A stretch of 64,000 bases of DNA from Homarus americanus (lineage: Eukaryota > Arthropoda > Malacostraca > Decapoda > Nephropidae), in NCBI RefSeq assembly GCF_018991925.1, contig NW_024735442.1:1204001-1268000 (forward strand). The letters are read 5' to 3'. The position numbers were made by a program, and so were the translations under genes. Below, in pieces: positions 38,571 through 63,866 of the stretch (positions are counted from its first letter, which is position 1; each line of letters opens with the position of its first letter). The notes under the pieces were generated by a model. The model saw only the letters and a list, made by a program, of their open reading frames with translations, made no database searches and was not told the origin of the DNA.

Positions 38571-38875
38571 ATCGCTTATGAAAACTTTGTCAGAGATTAA
38601 CGCAGCCGTCATCTAGTTCAGAAAATCAGGTGGGGCCGTATGTGTGTTCAGGTGACGTCACAGATTAATAAGTGAATGCCAGTCACGGTAAGGGGGCAGA
38701 GTAGCTCGGTTTACAACAAAGGTTTGATCAAAGAGGACAGAGGTGGTTATCAACAATGAATCGCAGACAAATGTAGCAGCAAGGAACACTTCAAGTGCTG
38801 TATCTTCGTACATCGGAATCATTACTGTACAACCAAAACCCTGCTCTGATGAAATTACATCATGTGAACCTATTA

Positions 38876-39492
38876 CAGTAATACCCCGATTTACGCGGTT
38901 TCGCTTTACGCGATTCTACATTTACCCGGTACCTTGCCAGAACCGGAATTTCATTTTACGCGGTGCATCTACTCATATACGCGGGAAGCGGCGCAGGCAG
39001 GATGTGCACAAGGTCGCCCAGTCATCAAAACATTACCGAGTTCTTCACCCGTCACCCACCACAGCCGTCCCAAGTCAGTGATAGTGAGGATATGGACTTT
39101 GAGGGGTTTGACAAAGAGGCCCTGCAAGCCTCTGTGGTGGATAGTGATACAATTGATACAAGTGATACAGGTGAGGGCCAATAATCTGCCCTCTGCCTCG
39201 GAACCAACCCCCCATCCCCGTGTGCCCAGCCATCTTTTCTACTAATGTAAGTGTTAAAAAACCTAATATTATTGATATTTCTCTTAATTATTAATTGTGT
39301 GTGCATACCATCATAAAATTAAGATGTTATTTTTACTACAACGTAGGTATTGTGTCTGAAAAAGTGGAGTTTGGGGGTCGGGCCAATCTCTATTGGAATT
39401 AATCACATATGTTCTGTTATTCCATTTACGCGGTTTTCGTTTTACGCGGTACCCCGTGGTTTCAATTGACCGCGTAAATCGGGGTATCACTG
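38876..39492. mobile_element. Short Tigger derivative (617 bp) carrying a mini-ORF
   Basis: TA-flanked, CAGTAATACCCCGATTTACG...TAAATCGGGGTATCACTG. The left 120 bp match the 5' subterminal region, and the rest matches the transposase C-terminal codons and 3' UTR of the element at 26954-29556, in opposite orientation. The catalytic region is deleted. Confidence 0.9.
39002..39184 (+). CDS. 60-codon mini-ORF: transposase C-terminal tail only
   Basis: The ATG at 39002 begins MCTRSPSHQNITEFFTRHPP and the frame runs to a TAA at 39182-39184. From HQNITEFF on it is collinear with the last 50 residues of the Tigger transposase (QQSITEFF...FEGF..EAL.S..DSD). It holds a PCNA-box-like I-x-x-F-F core, with His rather than Gln at the first position, and an Asp/Glu-rich tail. 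The initiator comes from former 5' noncoding sequence at the deletion junction. Expression is unknown. Confidence 0.45.
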   Translation: MCTRSPSHQNITEFFTRHPPQPSQVSDSEDMDFEGFDKEALQASVVDSDTIDTSDTGEGQ

Positions 39493-41514
39493 TACAGTGT
39501 TGTGTCTTACCCCTGAATGGAGCATGCAAGAGTCACACTATCAAGTTCTTGACAATAATTCACAGAGCACTTTGCAAAACTTGTGCAAAGATATTGATGT
39601 AGGAAACACTGTAAGCGGTAAAGTCAAACTTAACTCTCTTTCTAATGATGACAAAGTTAAGTATCTGAAGATGTATTTCAGGCCATAGGGCAGCTATAAG
39701 TGTTTGAGTGAAACTGTAGTAAAATGAAAAAATGCTTCTGTGAAGACACTGACATTTCAGTCAACTTGGCTTGATAAATACAGGTGGGTTGGATACAGTG
39801 ATGCTATGCATGGTGGATTCTGCAAGTATTGTGTTTTCACTCCAAAAGATTCCCACATAAATAAAACGGGAGCTTTGTTAACCAAGCCATTACCAACCTA
39901 AGTAAGGCCACTGGAAAAGATGGTTTCCTAGAAAGACACTAACAGTTGCATAACCATAAAGATGCCGTTGAAGCTGGAGCTACGCTCTTTCAGCTTCACC
40001 AGGACCCAACAAAAACAGTGACATACATGGCATCGTCTCAGAAAAAGCTATTTGAGAAGAACCTTCACATATTGAGACTGATAGTCAAGGCTATAGTGTT
40101 TTGTGGAAGGCAAAATATTCCATTGTGAGGCCATGGGGATGATTCATCGCAAAAATCTATGAACAAAGGGATCTTCTTAGCAGTGGTAGATCTGCTAGCT
40201 GAGAATGATAAATCATTGCAAGATCACTTACTAAAAACATAAAAATTGCCCAATGTACCTCAAGGACAGTACAAAATGAAATTATCAAAATCATCGGTGG
40301 TCACATTGTTTCTGTGCTTATAAAACCTCTCGTGGATGATGATGCAGGATTTTCTGTCATCGCAGATTAATTTACATATAAATTTGCCAATCAAGAAGTG
40401 CTGGCAATTTGTTTAAGGCTTGTGGGTTTGTAGACCAAATAAAAACAGAAATCAGGGAAATCTTCATTAATTTTGTTCATCTAGAACGTGCAAATGGTGA
40501 GGCTATAAAATGCTATAATTTCTTCGCTGAAGCGGAGTGGTGTGGACATTTCAAAAAATTCGTGGACATTCCTATGACCGAGCAAATGTCATGTCATCAG
40601 AAAAGGCAGAATCAAAAGCCTAGTGCCAACTGCATTATACAGCACTGTATCTTCTTGCAAGGTTGCTTCCATCCGTAATATGGTTGATTTACTGAACGAA
40701 ATGTTTTTGTTCTTTGACCTTTCACCAAAATGACAAAGATTGCTGGATTGAGTTTTGGAGAACACTACTGACTCAAGGCAAATATCCAAACTCAAAGAAC
40801 TGTGTAAGGCACGATGGATGGAAAGATATACATGCCTTAATACTTTTCAAGAACTGTACTCAAATGTGGCTCTTACCCTGGAGTGCACTATTAACCCACC
40901 CTCATTCCCAGAGATGTATACTGTATAAGGAATCAAACTGAGGGTGATGATGTTGATAAGATCAAAGTTAGGTCTTGGGATCGTGATACCAGGACTCTTA
41001 TTCAACATGAGGTCTTCTACCAACATTGGCCTTCCAAACTATGAGAAGCACGTTGGAAGTTCTTCGATCCCTGGTAACAAAACTGCAAAAACAAGATCAG
41101 GACATTTACCAAACCTATCTACTGGTTGAAAGTGCAATTGCAAGGCTTCAAAAAATAAGATCCAATTTCGTCACAGAGTTTACTTTATGGTACACAGCCT
41201 GTGAGAAAATGGCAGATGATGTTGGATGTGCAATTGAGATTCCAAAGATCACAAGGTTAATGCTGCTGCAAGTTCCACTCAGGAGCATTTCAAAAGGAAT
41301 GTTGCAATCCATTTCATTGATTTCTCTATCTCTGAGATAAAAACAAGATTCAAAACTAAAGACACTCATCCAAACTAAGCAATATTTTCCCTGCTACAAG
41401 TTGACACTATGAATTGCCCTGATGTTGAAGACACTTGTCTGAGGCAGAAGTTTTGGGAGGCAGGTCTTCCAGTTCCTTCTTCCCTCGCCAACAAGCTACA
41501 GGAGTGGATGGCCC

Positions 41515-41947
41515 TGTAGTGGATTCCTCCCCTACAACCGCCGTGTCGCTGACCAGCCGACCCCCCCGTGAATTCCCCAGCGTACGCCTCGTGGTCAAGG
41601 TCGGTAACCAGCGACGCCGAACAAAGTGGAGGTCTACCATCAAGCCACGCCTACCTCCGCTATATAAGACCTCACCTCGTGGTGACCTACCTCTTTCTAC
41701 CTACCGCCACCAGCAAGCAACATCTCTCAACATCTCCACACCACCCGCTCCCTCAGAAAGCTCCTCGCCCGACAGGAACTCTGAGCAAGCTTCTCCTGAC
41801 CTAGTAACTCTTTAACACTGTACTGTACAACAATATATATACAGGAAACGCATTGTGAGTTCCTATTCTACCTCAATCCTGAGTGCTAGATATATTACAT
41901 GTACGTACGTTGTGAGTCCATATAAAGATAATCCTACAACCTGCCAC
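41515..41947 (+). mobile_element. Solo LTR, plus orientation
   Basis: 433 bp, TGTAGTGGATTCCTCCCCTA...ACAACCTGCCACA. It is diverged from the LTRs at 16311 and 17531 but shares the blocks GTGAATTCCCCAGCGTA, ACGCCTACCTCCGCTAT and AAGACCTCACCTCGTGGTGA. No clear target duplication; no internal region on either side. Confidence 0.75.
41661..41668 (+). promoter_or_regulatory. TATA box of the LTR
   Basis: TATATAAG in the solo LTR, at the position where the other LTR copies have TATTTAAG or TATAAAAG. It probably marks the U3/R promoter. Confidence 0.55.
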
Positions 41948-42394
41948 AACAGTACGCTACAGCCCATTGGCAGGTATGTGGATATATCAATAAGTCATTT
42001 GCTTTGTTTTTCAATTGCAAATATTAATACTGTGACCAAATATGTTGTTTGATTAGAAATATACAATATCTGAGTCTCCCATGTGGCACCTAACAGACTG
42101 TCCATGCAAGCTGAGAACAGCCATATTTTGTGTATACAGTATATGTTTTATAAATGAGTTTAGTTAAATTAATATAAGAAATTATTTTTTTTTTGCTGTA
42201 CAGTACATTAATAATAGTCATAATAACTAAAATATATGTGCTAGTATCAGTCCTTTGTGTGTCTGATATCTTCAGTCACAGAACATAGATCTGAACTTGT
42301 GTAACTCTGTTTTCGGAGGCAGAAGGCTGACCAGTTGTCGACCACAGCCTGCTTAGCTGCCTTAAGGTGGTGGATGGGGATCAGTTTCCAAATA

Positions 42395-43079
42395 CAGTTA
42401 ACCCTCACTTTACGCGGTCCCACATTCCGCGTTTCCACGTTTACGCGGTGCCCTGCTGGAACCCAGGATGCTCACATTCCGCAGTGCGTGTACCCCTTTA
42501 CGCGGAGAGCGGCTGGCGAGCCGCGCCATTTTTGGATCCAAACCTCCCGCCATCCGCCATGTTGTGTAAGCGGCGCGAAAATGGTGCGCACAAGGTCGCC
42601 CAGTCATCAAAACATTACCAGTTCTTCACCCGCCACCCACCACAGCCGGCCCAAGTCAGTGATAGTGATAATTATGGTGAGGATATGGACTTATATGGAC
42701 TTTGGGGAGTTTGACAAAGAGGCCCTGCAAGCCTCTGTGGTGGATAGTGATACAATTGATACAAGTGACACAGGTGAGGGCCAATAATCTGCCCTCTGCC
42801 TCGGAACCAACCGCCCATCCCCGTGTGCCCAGCCATTTTTTCTACTAATGTAAGTGTTAAAAAACCTAATATTATTGATATTTCTCTTAATTATTAATTG
42901 TGTGTGCATACCATCATAAAGTTTAGATAATATTTTTACTACAACATAGTTGTGTGTCGTCAAAAAGTGGAGTTTGGGGATCGGCCCGGACTCCATTTCA
43001 ATTAATCCCATATGTTATGTTATTCACTTTACGCGGGACCCTCCGGGTTACATTAACCGCGTAAAGTGAGGGTTAACTG
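42395..43079. mobile_element. Short Tigger derivative (685 bp), second copy
   Basis: TA-flanked, CAGTTAACCCTCACTTTACG...GTAAAGTGAGGGTTAACTG. It has the same deletion junction as 38876-39492. The ATG (42580-42582) leads MVRTRSPSHQNIT, but a one-base deletion in the ITEFF codons (about 42620) and a later indel break the frame. The 3' UTR is nearly identical to that of the first copy. Confidence 0.9.
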
Positions 43080-43257
43080 TATTACCATCCTGCTTAGAAT
43101 ATGATGCGCACTACCAATTGGAAGCTGTGGAGCAGAAAGATCAATTAGTGGACTCAGAAGAGCAAAAACCTTTCTGAGAGCCACCATGTCAGAGGAGCAA
43201 CTCACTGGCTCCATGCTGATGCACCTTCACGTGTACTGTATATGGACGGTAACACGG

Positions 43258-43845
43258 GCCTGGACCAACACACACCCAAGCCAAGGTGAAGTTCATGGAC
43301 CAACACACATTCAAGCTAAGGTGAAGTCCATGGACCAACACACATTCAAGCCAAGGTGAAGTTCATGGACCAACACACATTCAAGCCAAGGTGACGTTCA
43401 TGGACCAACACACACCCAAGCCAAGGTGAGGCCCATGGACCAACACACAATCAAGCTAAGGTGAAGTCCATGGACCAACACACACTCAAGCCAAGGTGAA
43501 GTTCATGGACCAACACACATTCAAGCCAAGGTGAAGTTCATGGACCAACACACACCCAAGCCAAGGTGAGGCCCATGGACCAACACACATTCAAGTCAAG
43601 GTGAAGTCCATGGACCAACACACACTCAAGCCAAGGTGAAGTTCATGGACCAACACACACTCAAGTCAAGGTGAGGCCCATGGACCAACACACACACTCA
43701 AGTCAAGGTGAGGCCCATGGATCAACACACACACTCAAGTCAATGTGAAGTCCATGGACCAACACACACTCAAGCCAAGGTGAAGTTCATGGACCAACAC
43801 ACACTCAAAGTCAAGGTGAAGTCCATGGACCAACACACTCAAGGT
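43258..43845. repeat. Minisatellite, about 34-bp unit, some 17 copies
   Basis: Unit CATGGACCAACACACATTCA followed by AGCCAAGGTGAAGTT, with variants in CCC/TTC and CC/TT positions. It ends just before the LINE coding region that starts at about 43865. Confidence 0.97.
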
Positions 43846-43864
43846 AAGAGGCCCTTGACATCTT

Positions 43865-46599
<2,735 letters not shown>

Positions 46600-46600
<1 letters not shown>

Positions 46601-48571
46601 CTTACTTTTACTTTTATCCTCTTCACCACTGACCGGCCCGTTAGCCGCTTGGGCAATCGGTCACGTCTCTGATTACTTTTCCTTTTCTTTTATCCTCTTC
46701 ACCAAAAGATCGGCTCGTTAGCCGCTTGGGCGATCGGTCACGTCTCTGTTACGCACTGTTGGCAAGTACTGGGAATGCACCGGCTCATGAATGTACCTGA
46801 ACCTGCTCCAGTGTTGGTCAGTCTTGTCTTGCGAGAGCTCACAGTCGGTGCCGTCACAACACTTTCTGGTAGATTGTTCCAAGAGTTCATAACTCTCACT
46901 CTGAAAAAGTTTGCCCTCACAGCTCCAAGTAAAGACACTCGATAGAGTAGTGCCCCTTGAGATGCTTATACACCCCAATTAGGTCACCCCTTGCCCGTCT
47001 GTAGTATAAGCTTGGCATGTGCAGGCGCTCCAATCTCTCAGAGTAGCTGAGATGCCGAAGTGCAGGCACCAGTCTGGTGGCCCTCCTTTGAACATTTTCA
47101 ACCAACTGACGGGGTGACAGTACTCCAGATGGGGAAGCACTTCACTCTTGAAGATCGTTATGAGGGACGGACCGTCTAGATATCTGAACGACCTTCTTAT
47201 AAGACCCAATAATATATTTGCCTGATTTACCTTCTTCTCGCAATGGCCCGAGAACTTCAGCTCATTGTCAACATACACACCTACGTCCTTCTCACATTCA
47301 GTTTCAAATAGTGCAGTTTCTTCATCCCGTTGGGACATATGATACGCCTCCTTACCGTTGGTACGCCTCAGGTGCATCCTCTTACACTTCGTGACATTGA
47401 ATCTCAGCAGCCATTTCTTCGACCATTCTTGGAGCCCACAGAGGTCCTTCTGCAGCTCTTCACAGTCCACTTGATTCTTGATTTCCTGAAATAACTTGGC
47501 GTCATCGGCAAAAATTTGTATGGAGGGATGTACAACGTCAGGCATGTTATTTATGAAACAAACAAACAACAGCGGGCCCAATACACTGCCCTGTGGTACC
47601 CCGATTGTGACAGGTACGGATGATGATTTCGTGCCATTAATCACCACACACTGCTTGCTGTCACGTAGAAAGTCTTTTATCCACTCTAGGACATTTCTAC
47701 GAATTCCGTACCTTTCCAGTTTGATTTTCAGCCTTTCGTGGGGTACACTGTCGAAAGCCTTGGCAAAATCTAGGTTGATATTGTTGATATTACCACCCCG
47801 TTCCAGAATATGGGTCCAAATATCCAATACCTTGAGCAATTGTGTTAAGCAGGGGCGTCCCGGCATAAAACCGTGTTTGCAATCCTTTACAAGGTTGTGT
47901 CGTAGTAGATGTTCCATCGCGGCATCCCTGATAATTCTCTCAAGTACTTTACATATTATGCTGGTCAGGCTCACCGGTCTATAATTGTTCGTGGAGTGAC
48001 GATCGCCCTTCTTGAAGATAGGACTCACATAAGCCACTTTTCATTCACTGGGGACCTTTTGTTCATCCAGGCATTTACAAAACAGGATCTTTAGGGGCTC
48101 GTCAAGATCGTTGCTCAACTCTCTTAGCACTCAAGGATGCACCATGTCAGGGCCGGGACTCTTATGGACCTTTAGCTTTAACAGTTTATTTCTAATACCC
48201 TCTTCTGTGAACACAATGTGGGTCAGTGCTGTGTCGAACCGTCTGTCCTCAAACGCAGGAAGGTTAATCGTATCTTCTTTTGTGAACACCGAGGAAAAGA
48301 AGCTGTCCAATGCCTCGGCTTTATCCTGGTCAGAATCTGCATAACTACCATCTTCAAGCCTCAGGTCTGATACTCTTACTCGCGTTTTTAATTTCGACTT
48401 GACCTCGCTTGCAACCAGCCTCTGGAACTCCTTTTCAGCCCTTCTACATTCTATCTTTGCTTGGTTTCTGGCTCTTGCATACATCCTCCTGTCCTGCTCA
48501 TCATTTGACCCAACCCACGTCTTGAATTTTTGGGTTTTCTTCTTAACTTTGTTTAACGCCGAATGGTTCAT
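46600..48571 (-). mobile_element. CR1-like LINE reverse transcriptase, degenerate (second family)
   Basis: On the minus strand, in order: linker NKLLKLKVHKSPGPDMVHP, then AYVSPIFKKGDRHSTNNYRP, VSLTSIICKVLERIIRD, HGFMPGRPCLTQLL, LDFAKAFDSVPHERL, GVPQGSVLGPLLFV, the catalytic FADDAKLF, and the thumb RRARGDLIGVYKHLKG. Disruptions: a TGA at 48131-48133 (where related elements have an Arg codon), a TGA near 48038-48040 where Trp is expected, and frameshifts near 47110 and 46980. The 3' end has a tail of about 67 bp duplicated in tandem (about 46609-46745). No endonuclease domain. Confidence 0.9.
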
Positions 48572-48589
48572 GTGTAGGGATCCCCTCGA

Positions 48590-48990
48590 TCAAATGGGTC
48601 ACTTTACTAGTTATGATATTCAGCGTAGTGTCGACATACACACCCAGGTCCTTTTCACATTTGCTCTCAATTAATGCAGTCTCTTCGTCATGTTGATACG
48701 CCCAAGGTAGGTATCTACCTACCTTGGATACGCCTACTTACGGTTGGTGCGACCCAGGTGTATCCTTTAGCTGCTTAGCACTTCGTGACGTTGAATTTTA
48801 GCAGCCATTTCTTCGACCATTCTTGAAGTTCATAGAGATCTTTCTGTAGCTCTTCACAGTCTGCTTGGTTCTTAATTTCCCTAAATAACCTGGCAACGTC
48901 CGCATACCTTTATATGGAGGAGTGTATAGCTTCAGGCATGTAATTCATGAAGTGAACAACAATGGGCCCAATACATTGCCCTGCCATGCT
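48590..48990 (-). mobile_element. Diverged fragment of the same LINE family
   Basis: Minus-strand similarity to 47220-47590 (MRRRNG...EKDLGVYVD.., EWSKKWLLKFNVTKC, QIADVARLF-type remnants, VLGPLLF remnant) with many indels. A small palindrome, CCAAGGTAGGTATCTACCTA, sits at about 48704-48725. Confidence 0.75.
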
Positions 48991-49176
48991 TCCATACCCA
49001 CAACTTCTTGAACCCCCCTCCCTTTTGATATTCCTGAATCCGTCCTTAATTAAAGGGTGTGCTTTAGCAGCTAAATCATAAAAGTGGTATGGAGAATAGA
49101 TTCCATAATTTCCGTGAGGATGATACACAACTTTAAGCTCGCCAAGAGGCCCAATATGCCATGCAGGACGAATACA

Positions 49177-49336
<160 letters not shown>

Positions 49337-49350
49337 CTGAAGTGATCTGA

Positions 49351-49560
49351 AGGAGGTGTTGCTTGCTGGTTGGTGTAGGTAGAAAAGAGAGAGGTCACCA
49401 CGAGGTCAGGTCTTTTATAGCGGAGGTAGGCGTGGGTAGATAGTTGACCCCCGCTCCGTGGGCAGCGCTGGTTGACCCAGACCACGAGGCATACACTGTG
49501 GAATTTGCGGGGTCGGCTACTCAGCGACAAACAGCGTTTGTAGTGGAGAAATCCACTACA
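49351..49560 (-). mobile_element. LTR fragment (same family as 17531-17957)
   Basis: Matches the U3 side of the LTR, including TCTTTTATAGCGGAGGTAGG and the terminal AGAAATCCACTACA, which is the TG end read on the minus strand. The other half is missing. Confidence 0.85.
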
Positions 49561-49944
49561 GATTCTCTGGAAATAAGTGGCTTTGTCGACCATCTTTGGT
49601 CAACTTGCCTTGTCTTTTCTTGATTCGCTCTACTGGTCGTTTACGCGACTTGCCTTATTGTTTATTTTGTTGTATACATAAAAACCTTGTACCTGCCTTA
49701 CCTATATACGTACACCAAACCTGCAGTGTCTTTACACTTGCTGGCTGTATACATGCATTGTTTATATACATACCAAACTAATTGTAAATTTGTATGACGA
49801 TTTTTTGGATTAATCTTCTTAATACGAAATCCTTGGTTTGATCAGGACATCTGTAAACATGTAGTAAACCTAAACAGTACGCGTGATATTAGTTAATAAC
49901 TAAAATAACATATAATTATTTAAACAAATAATTATTTAAAGAAC

Positions 49945-51885
49945 ATCATTGGCCAAAGGAAGGCTGTAGGTAGAAGGATAAAGCGTGGCGAAATTTACCT
50001 CCAGGATTATTATAAGATATTGGCGAGTAGGGTTAAAACCGAGATAAGGAAAGCCAAGAGGAATAATGAGGTAAGGATAGCAAGGGAGGCGAAGACAAAC
50101 CCCAAAGGATTCTACCAAATGTATCAAACTAATACACGAGAAAAGATTGGACCAATACGGTCAGATACCGGTGAGCTCACTGATAACGACGGAGAAATGA
50201 GCAATAATTTGAATAAATATTTTTCAACAGTTTTCACCAACGAAAATTTAAACATGATACCCGAGGCACCGACTCTATTCAGAGATAGTGAAGAAAACAA
50301 ATTAAGCGAGATAGTAGTGACTAGTAACGATGTTAGTAAGCAAATAGACAAACTAAAGCCTAATAAGTCACCTGGTCCCGATGAGATATTTACCAGAGTA
50401 TTAAAGGAATGTAAGGAAGAGCTTAGTATGCCCTTAGCTAAGTTGTTTAACATGTCCTTAAAAACAGGTGTAGTACCAGAATCCTGGAGGATAGCGAATG
50501 TAATACCGATTTTCAAGAAGGGGGATAGATCACTATCCTCTAACTACCGCCCAATCAGTCTAACATCAATAGTAGGCAAATTACTGGAAGCAATCATTTC
50601 AAACTCTATTCGAAATCACCTGGAGAAGCACGGATTGATCAATGATTCCCAGCATGGCTTCACAAGCGGACGTTCTTGTCTAACTAATCTATTAACATTC
50701 TTTTCATCAGTTTTCGAATAGGTGGACGAGGGGCACAATTATGATGTGGTATATCTCGACTTTAGCAAAGCCTTCGACAGAGTCCCCCACGAAAGACTAA
50801 TTAGAAAGGTAGAAGCTCATGGCATCAAAGGTAACATCCTTAAATGGATTAGGGCGTGGTTACAGGACAGGAAACAGCGAGTGAGCATTAACGGCACTAA
50901 GTCCCATTGGAGCAACGTCACAAGTGGAGTTCCCCAAGGCTCAGTACTTGGACCATTATTATTTATTATATACATAAACGACATAGATATCGGCATAGAC
51001 AGCAACATAAGTAAATTTGCTGATGACACTAAAATAAAACGTGTTATTAAATCTGACGAGGACTCAGCAAAACTACAGGAAGATCTAAAAAAATTTTTCG
51101 AATGGTCTGTAAAATGGCAGATGAAATTCAACGTGGACAAATGCAAAGTACTCAGTATAGGAGATGTAAACAGGGAAACCAGATATCAGATTAACAACGA
51201 TGCCATAGAGAAATTCGACTGCGAGAGAGATTTAGGAGTCATGATAAGTAGGAACCTTAAGCCAAGTAAACAATGTGTTTTTGCTCGTAACAAGGCAAAT
51301 AAAGTACTTGGGTTCATACAAAGGAGTGTTAGTTACAAGACTAGCGAGGTCATCCTAAAACTGTATCTTGCTCTTGTGAGACCACACCTGGATTACGCAG
51401 TTCAGTTCTGGTCACCGTATTACAGAATGGATATAGAATCCTTGGAAAGAATTCAGAGGAGAATGACAAGACTAATCCCGGGCATTAGGAACCTTGAGCA
51501 TAGAGACAGGTTAAAGCATCTTAATTTGCACTCCCTCGAGAGACGTAGAGCGAGGGGCGACCTGATAGAGGTGTATAAGTGGAAGGCAGGGCTAAACAAA
51601 GGGGACATTACAAAGGTACTCAAACTATCCAACCAGGAGCGAACTCGTAACAATGGTTTTAAATTAGACAAATTTAGATTTAGGCGTGAAATAGGTAAAC
51701 ACTGGTTCGGAAACAGAGTAGTGGATGAATGGAACAAGTTACCAAATATCATCATTAACTCGAATACGCTGAATAGCTTCAAACATAGGTTGGATGCTCA
51801 TATGAGCAATAGGGGTTGGGTATAAACGGGACTGCCCAGTATGGGCCAATAGGCCCGCTGCAGTTTACTCCATTCTTATGTTCTT
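49945..51885 (+). mobile_element. CR1-like LINE (third copy), almost intact reverse transcriptase
   Basis: 5' truncated, lacking an endonuclease. It ends with CCAATAGGCCCGCTGCAGTT then ATTCTTATGTTCTTAA, resembling the short octamer repeat at CR1 3' ends. The body carries one long reverse-transcriptase frame with a single stop. Confidence 0.92.
50020..51825 (+). pseudogene. LINE reverse transcriptase with one in-frame TAG
   Basis: The frame runs 50020-50721 and, after TAG at 50719-50721, continues in the same frame to 51825 (about 601 codons in all). Motifs: KSPGPDEIFTRVLKEC, PIFKKGDRSLSSNYRPISLT, HGFTSGRSCLTNLL, YLDFSKAFDRVPHERL, GVPQGSVLGPLLFIIYIND, FADDTKIKR (active-site Asp-Asp), then GVMISRNLKPSKQ and RRMTRLIPGIRNL. 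At the stop, homologues usually have Trp before VDEG, so one G-to-A change explains it. Otherwise the frame is clean, suggesting a young insertion. Confidence 0.92.
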
Positions 51886-52121
51886 AACATGTTCATGGAA
51901 GTGAGTCATCCTCACATGAGAGACGCAGCCGGAAGGGGGGGGGGGGAGCGCTAACAAAATTGTCAATGTTATAATAATTCCTCGAACAGAACCTCACATC
52001 CATTTACTTCTTAGAGGAGATGAAACAAGGAAAAAAATGGATTTACGCTTGGATAATTTTTAATGAGATATTGGCTCCTTTGATTTGAGGAATATAAAAT
52101 GAAATTGATGGGTCAACATCA

Positions 52122-53086
52122 GAGTTGCCAACTTAGCGACTTTGTAGCTAGATCTAGAGCTTTTTGTTTTGTTCTAGCGACATTTTAGAGCGATTTGCGA
52201 CTTGTCCCAAACCTAAAGATATCCACAGAAATCTAGCGACTTTCTGGATACTCGGTTTTCCTAATTTCGAGCCATAATATATAGCAACGGGGTTACAGGG
52301 ACAATGCATTTGAACGGGTTGAACTCATAAAACAACTTGGTCAACGCTTACCTGACAACATTCGTGTGCTGCAGTCTATTTCTTTTCTGAGTGTCGATGA
52401 ATGCTTGAAGCCTATTAAATCAGATATACTTGGTTTGGCACACTTATTTACAGAAGATTCCAGCACCCTTACCAAGATTGATTTCCAGTGGAAAAAACTG
52501 CATCACACAATCTGGACAGAAACATCTAACACCCTAAAATTGTGGTCAGAAGTGGCAAATTACAGAGATGCGACAGGTGAAAACCCTTACCATGATCTGG
52601 CTGAAATTGCACTCGCTGCCTTATCTCTTCCGCATTCAAACGCAGATGTAGAGCGCACATTTAGTAATATGAACTTTGTGAAATCAAAATTGCGCAACAA
52701 AATGAAACTATCGACATTAAAGGCAATTCTTACAATAAAGTATGGGTTAAAAAGACAGAACACCTGTTATGAACTTCCTAGTGATATTTTAAGAAAGATA
52801 GGGACTGTGGAGGCATACAGTTACAAGAGAACCTGAACCAAGCACTTCACATGCTTCCAGCTCTACAGTTGTTCACACTTCGAAGAGGACTGGGATGCAA
52901 TTACTATTGAATAATAGGTAAGTGTGCACATTAAACTTTAAAAAAATAATATTTTTATTTTTACATAATGCATTTTATTTATACTCCGTCCAATATAGTC
53001 GGCATTATGAAAATATAATTTAGCGACATTTAGCTACTTTTAGGTACCAGCCTAGCGACATTTGGAAATCCGAGTTGGCAGCCCTG
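52122..53086 (+). mobile_element. hAT element, internally deleted, with perfect 8-bp target duplication
   Basis: 965 bp flanked by GTCAACAT at 52114-52121 and 53087-53094. Ends CAGAGTTGCCAACTTAGCGA and CCGAGTTGGCAGCCCTG are inverted, and TAGCGACTTT/TAGCGACATT repeats occur near both ends. The 8-bp duplication and the coding content identify the hAT superfamily. It ends 98 bp before the SORL1-like start codon. Confidence 0.95.
52285..52836 (+). pseudogene. hAT transposase C-terminal part
   Basis: A frame inside the element; the ATG-like start at 52366 leaves 156 codons, but homology begins upstream (NAFERVELIKQLGQRLP). It ends with the hAT dimerisation domain: NPYHDLAEIALAALSLPHSN, ADVERTFSNMNFVKSKLRNK. 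The catalytic N-terminal two thirds are absent. Confidence 0.9.
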
Positions 53087-53184
53087 GTCAACATTGTTGT
53101 TCGTGTTTACAGCGCAACACTGTCCCAGATGATCACTGAGAGACAGGCAGTCCGTCAGGCAGGAACCATAACACCGCAGGGAAT

Positions 53185-63866
<10,682 letters not shown>

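Larger units (their letters stand above)
38740..41500 (+). pseudogene. Decayed hAT transposase, ZMYM1-type
   Basis: Fragments in several frames follow the order of ZMYM1-like hAT proteins: a TTF-type zinc finger segment at 39745-39850 (TFQSTWLDKYRWVGYSDAMH, then FCKYCVF), a DUF4371-like region at 39900-40330 (HNHKDAV, SQKKLFEKN, LRLIVKAIVFCGRQNIPLRG), then helical segments at 41020-41260 (EVLRSLVTKLQKQDQDIYQT). Many stops and frameshifts are present. A Tigger derivative (38876-39492) is inserted near the 5' end, and an LTR (41515) begins where the frame breaks off. The C-terminal hAT dimerisation domain is missing. Confidence 0.75.

Noticed and set aside
43258..43845. Regular repeats resembling a CRISPR array
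   Set aside because: Units are directly tandem with no unique spacers and the context is eukaryotic; it is a minisatellite.
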